6,722 nucleotides of DNA from Thermoleophilia bacterium (GTDB lineage: Bacteria > Actinomycetota > Thermoleophilia > Gaiellales > SKUG01), in NCBI GenBank assembly GCA_007122215.1, contig SKUG01000173.1, positions 1 through 6,722 of the forward strand, given 5' to 3'. Positions 6,268 to 6,722 of this stretch are shown here, piece after piece. The number at the start of each line of letters is the position of its first letter. Positions within the stretch are counted from its first letter, which is position 1. The position numbers and the translations under genes were made by a program. A model generated the notes under the pieces. It made no database searches and was not told the DNA's origin. It was given only the letters and a program-made list of their open reading frames with translations.

Positions 6268-6722
6268 TCAGCTGCCGCTGAAGCTCGGCTCGCGCCGCTC
6301 GATGAAGGCCGCGACGCCCTCGCGGTGGTCCGCGGTGGCCATCGCGGCCTGCTGCAGCTGGGCCTCGTGCTCGAGCGCGTCGGCCAGGTCGACGTCCGCG
6401 GAGCGGTAGATGGCACGCTTGGCCATCCCGATCGCGCGCGTGGGCAGCCGGGCCAGCTCCCCGGCAAGCTCGAGGGCGGCGGGCATCAGCTCCGCGTCGG
6501 GCACGACCCGGTTGGCCATCCCGATCCGCTCGGCCTCGGCGGCATCCACGGCGCGGCCAGTGGAGGCGAGCTCGAGCGCGCGCGGCAGGCCCACCATCCG
6601 TGGCAGCAGCCAGGTGCTGCCGGTGTCGGGCACGAGGCCGATCTTCACGAAGGCCTGGAGGAAGCTCGCGGACGCCCCGCAGATCCGCATGTCGCAGGCC
6701 AGGGCGAGGCTTGCGCCGGCGC
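6268..6722 (-). CDS. Enoyl-CoA hydratase/isomerase, PaaG type (N-terminus beyond the window)
   Basis: The last 150 residues of a crotonase-superfamily protein are present; about 110 N-terminal residues, including the first oxyanion-hole segment, lie past the right edge. The visible part begins AGASLALACD, the second oxyanion-hole region. It continues with FVKIGLVPDTGSTWLLPR, where the Asp of VPD is the acidic residue conserved in the PaaG group and absent from simple hydratases. The end, DHREGVAAFIERREPSFSGS, matches the PaaG C-terminus I recall (DYREGVSAFLAKRSPQFTG). PaaG converts ring-1,2-epoxyphenylacetyl-CoA to the oxepin and also shifts double bonds in unsaturated CoA esters. Its place just upstream of a PaaA-like gene supports aryl-CoA work, but close relatives act in general fatty acyl-CoA oxidation, so the substrate stays open. 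No sign of damage in the visible part. Confidence 0.85.
   Translation of the reverse strand, partial: AGASLALACDMRICGASASFLQAFVKIGLVPDTGSTWLLPRMVGLPRALELASTGRAVDAAEAERIGMANRVVPDAELMPAALELAGELARLPTRAIGMAKRAIYRSADVDLADALEHEAQLQQAAMATADHREGVAAFIERREPSFSGS

Overview
The window is about 70% G+C by eye, with strong third-position G/C, good Shine-Dalgarno sites and an actinobacterial-style lipid kinase. It most likely comes from a high-GC Gram-positive bacterium (Actinomycetota); I cannot place the class or genus. The density of genes and the even oligonucleotide signature across both halves suggest ordinary chromosomal DNA rather than a recent insertion. I see no IS element, tRNA, rRNA or CRISPR array.

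Layout, left to right. (1) The 5' end of a minus-strand gene for an exported or membrane-anchored protein runs off the left edge (1-137). (2) A non-coding divergent gap of about 290 bp follows (138-430). (3) Two plus-strand genes overlap by one base (431-2080 and 2080-3717). They read as a divergent pair of indolepyruvate (2-ketoacid) ferredoxin oxidoreductase subunits, alpha then beta. Both have lost the motifs that make the enzyme work: the thiamine-diphosphate and iron-sulfur cysteines in alpha, and the glycine-rich GxGGQG motif in beta. (4) A minus-strand series of four genes faces them, overlapping the beta-like gene tail to tail by 44 bp. From 5' to 3' these are a PaaG-type enoyl-CoA hydratase/isomerase (truncated by the right edge), a PaaA-like ferritin-fold phenylacetyl-CoA epoxidase subunit, an unrecognised 210-residue protein starting one base after it, and a diacylglycerol/lipid kinase.

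Read together, the genes suggest aryl-CoA chemistry. The known Ior reaction turns arylpyruvates into arylacetyl-CoA, PaaA-type proteins epoxidise phenylacetyl-CoA, and PaaG isomerises the epoxide. However, the Ior-like pair looks catalytically degenerate, the PaaA-like protein lacks the expected helix-1 iron ligand, and no PaaB, C or E partner lies in the window. The most interesting possibility is therefore a repurposed or incomplete set of aryl-CoA proteins rather than a standard phenylacetate operon. Family assignments were made by reading and by recall of family sequences, without database search.
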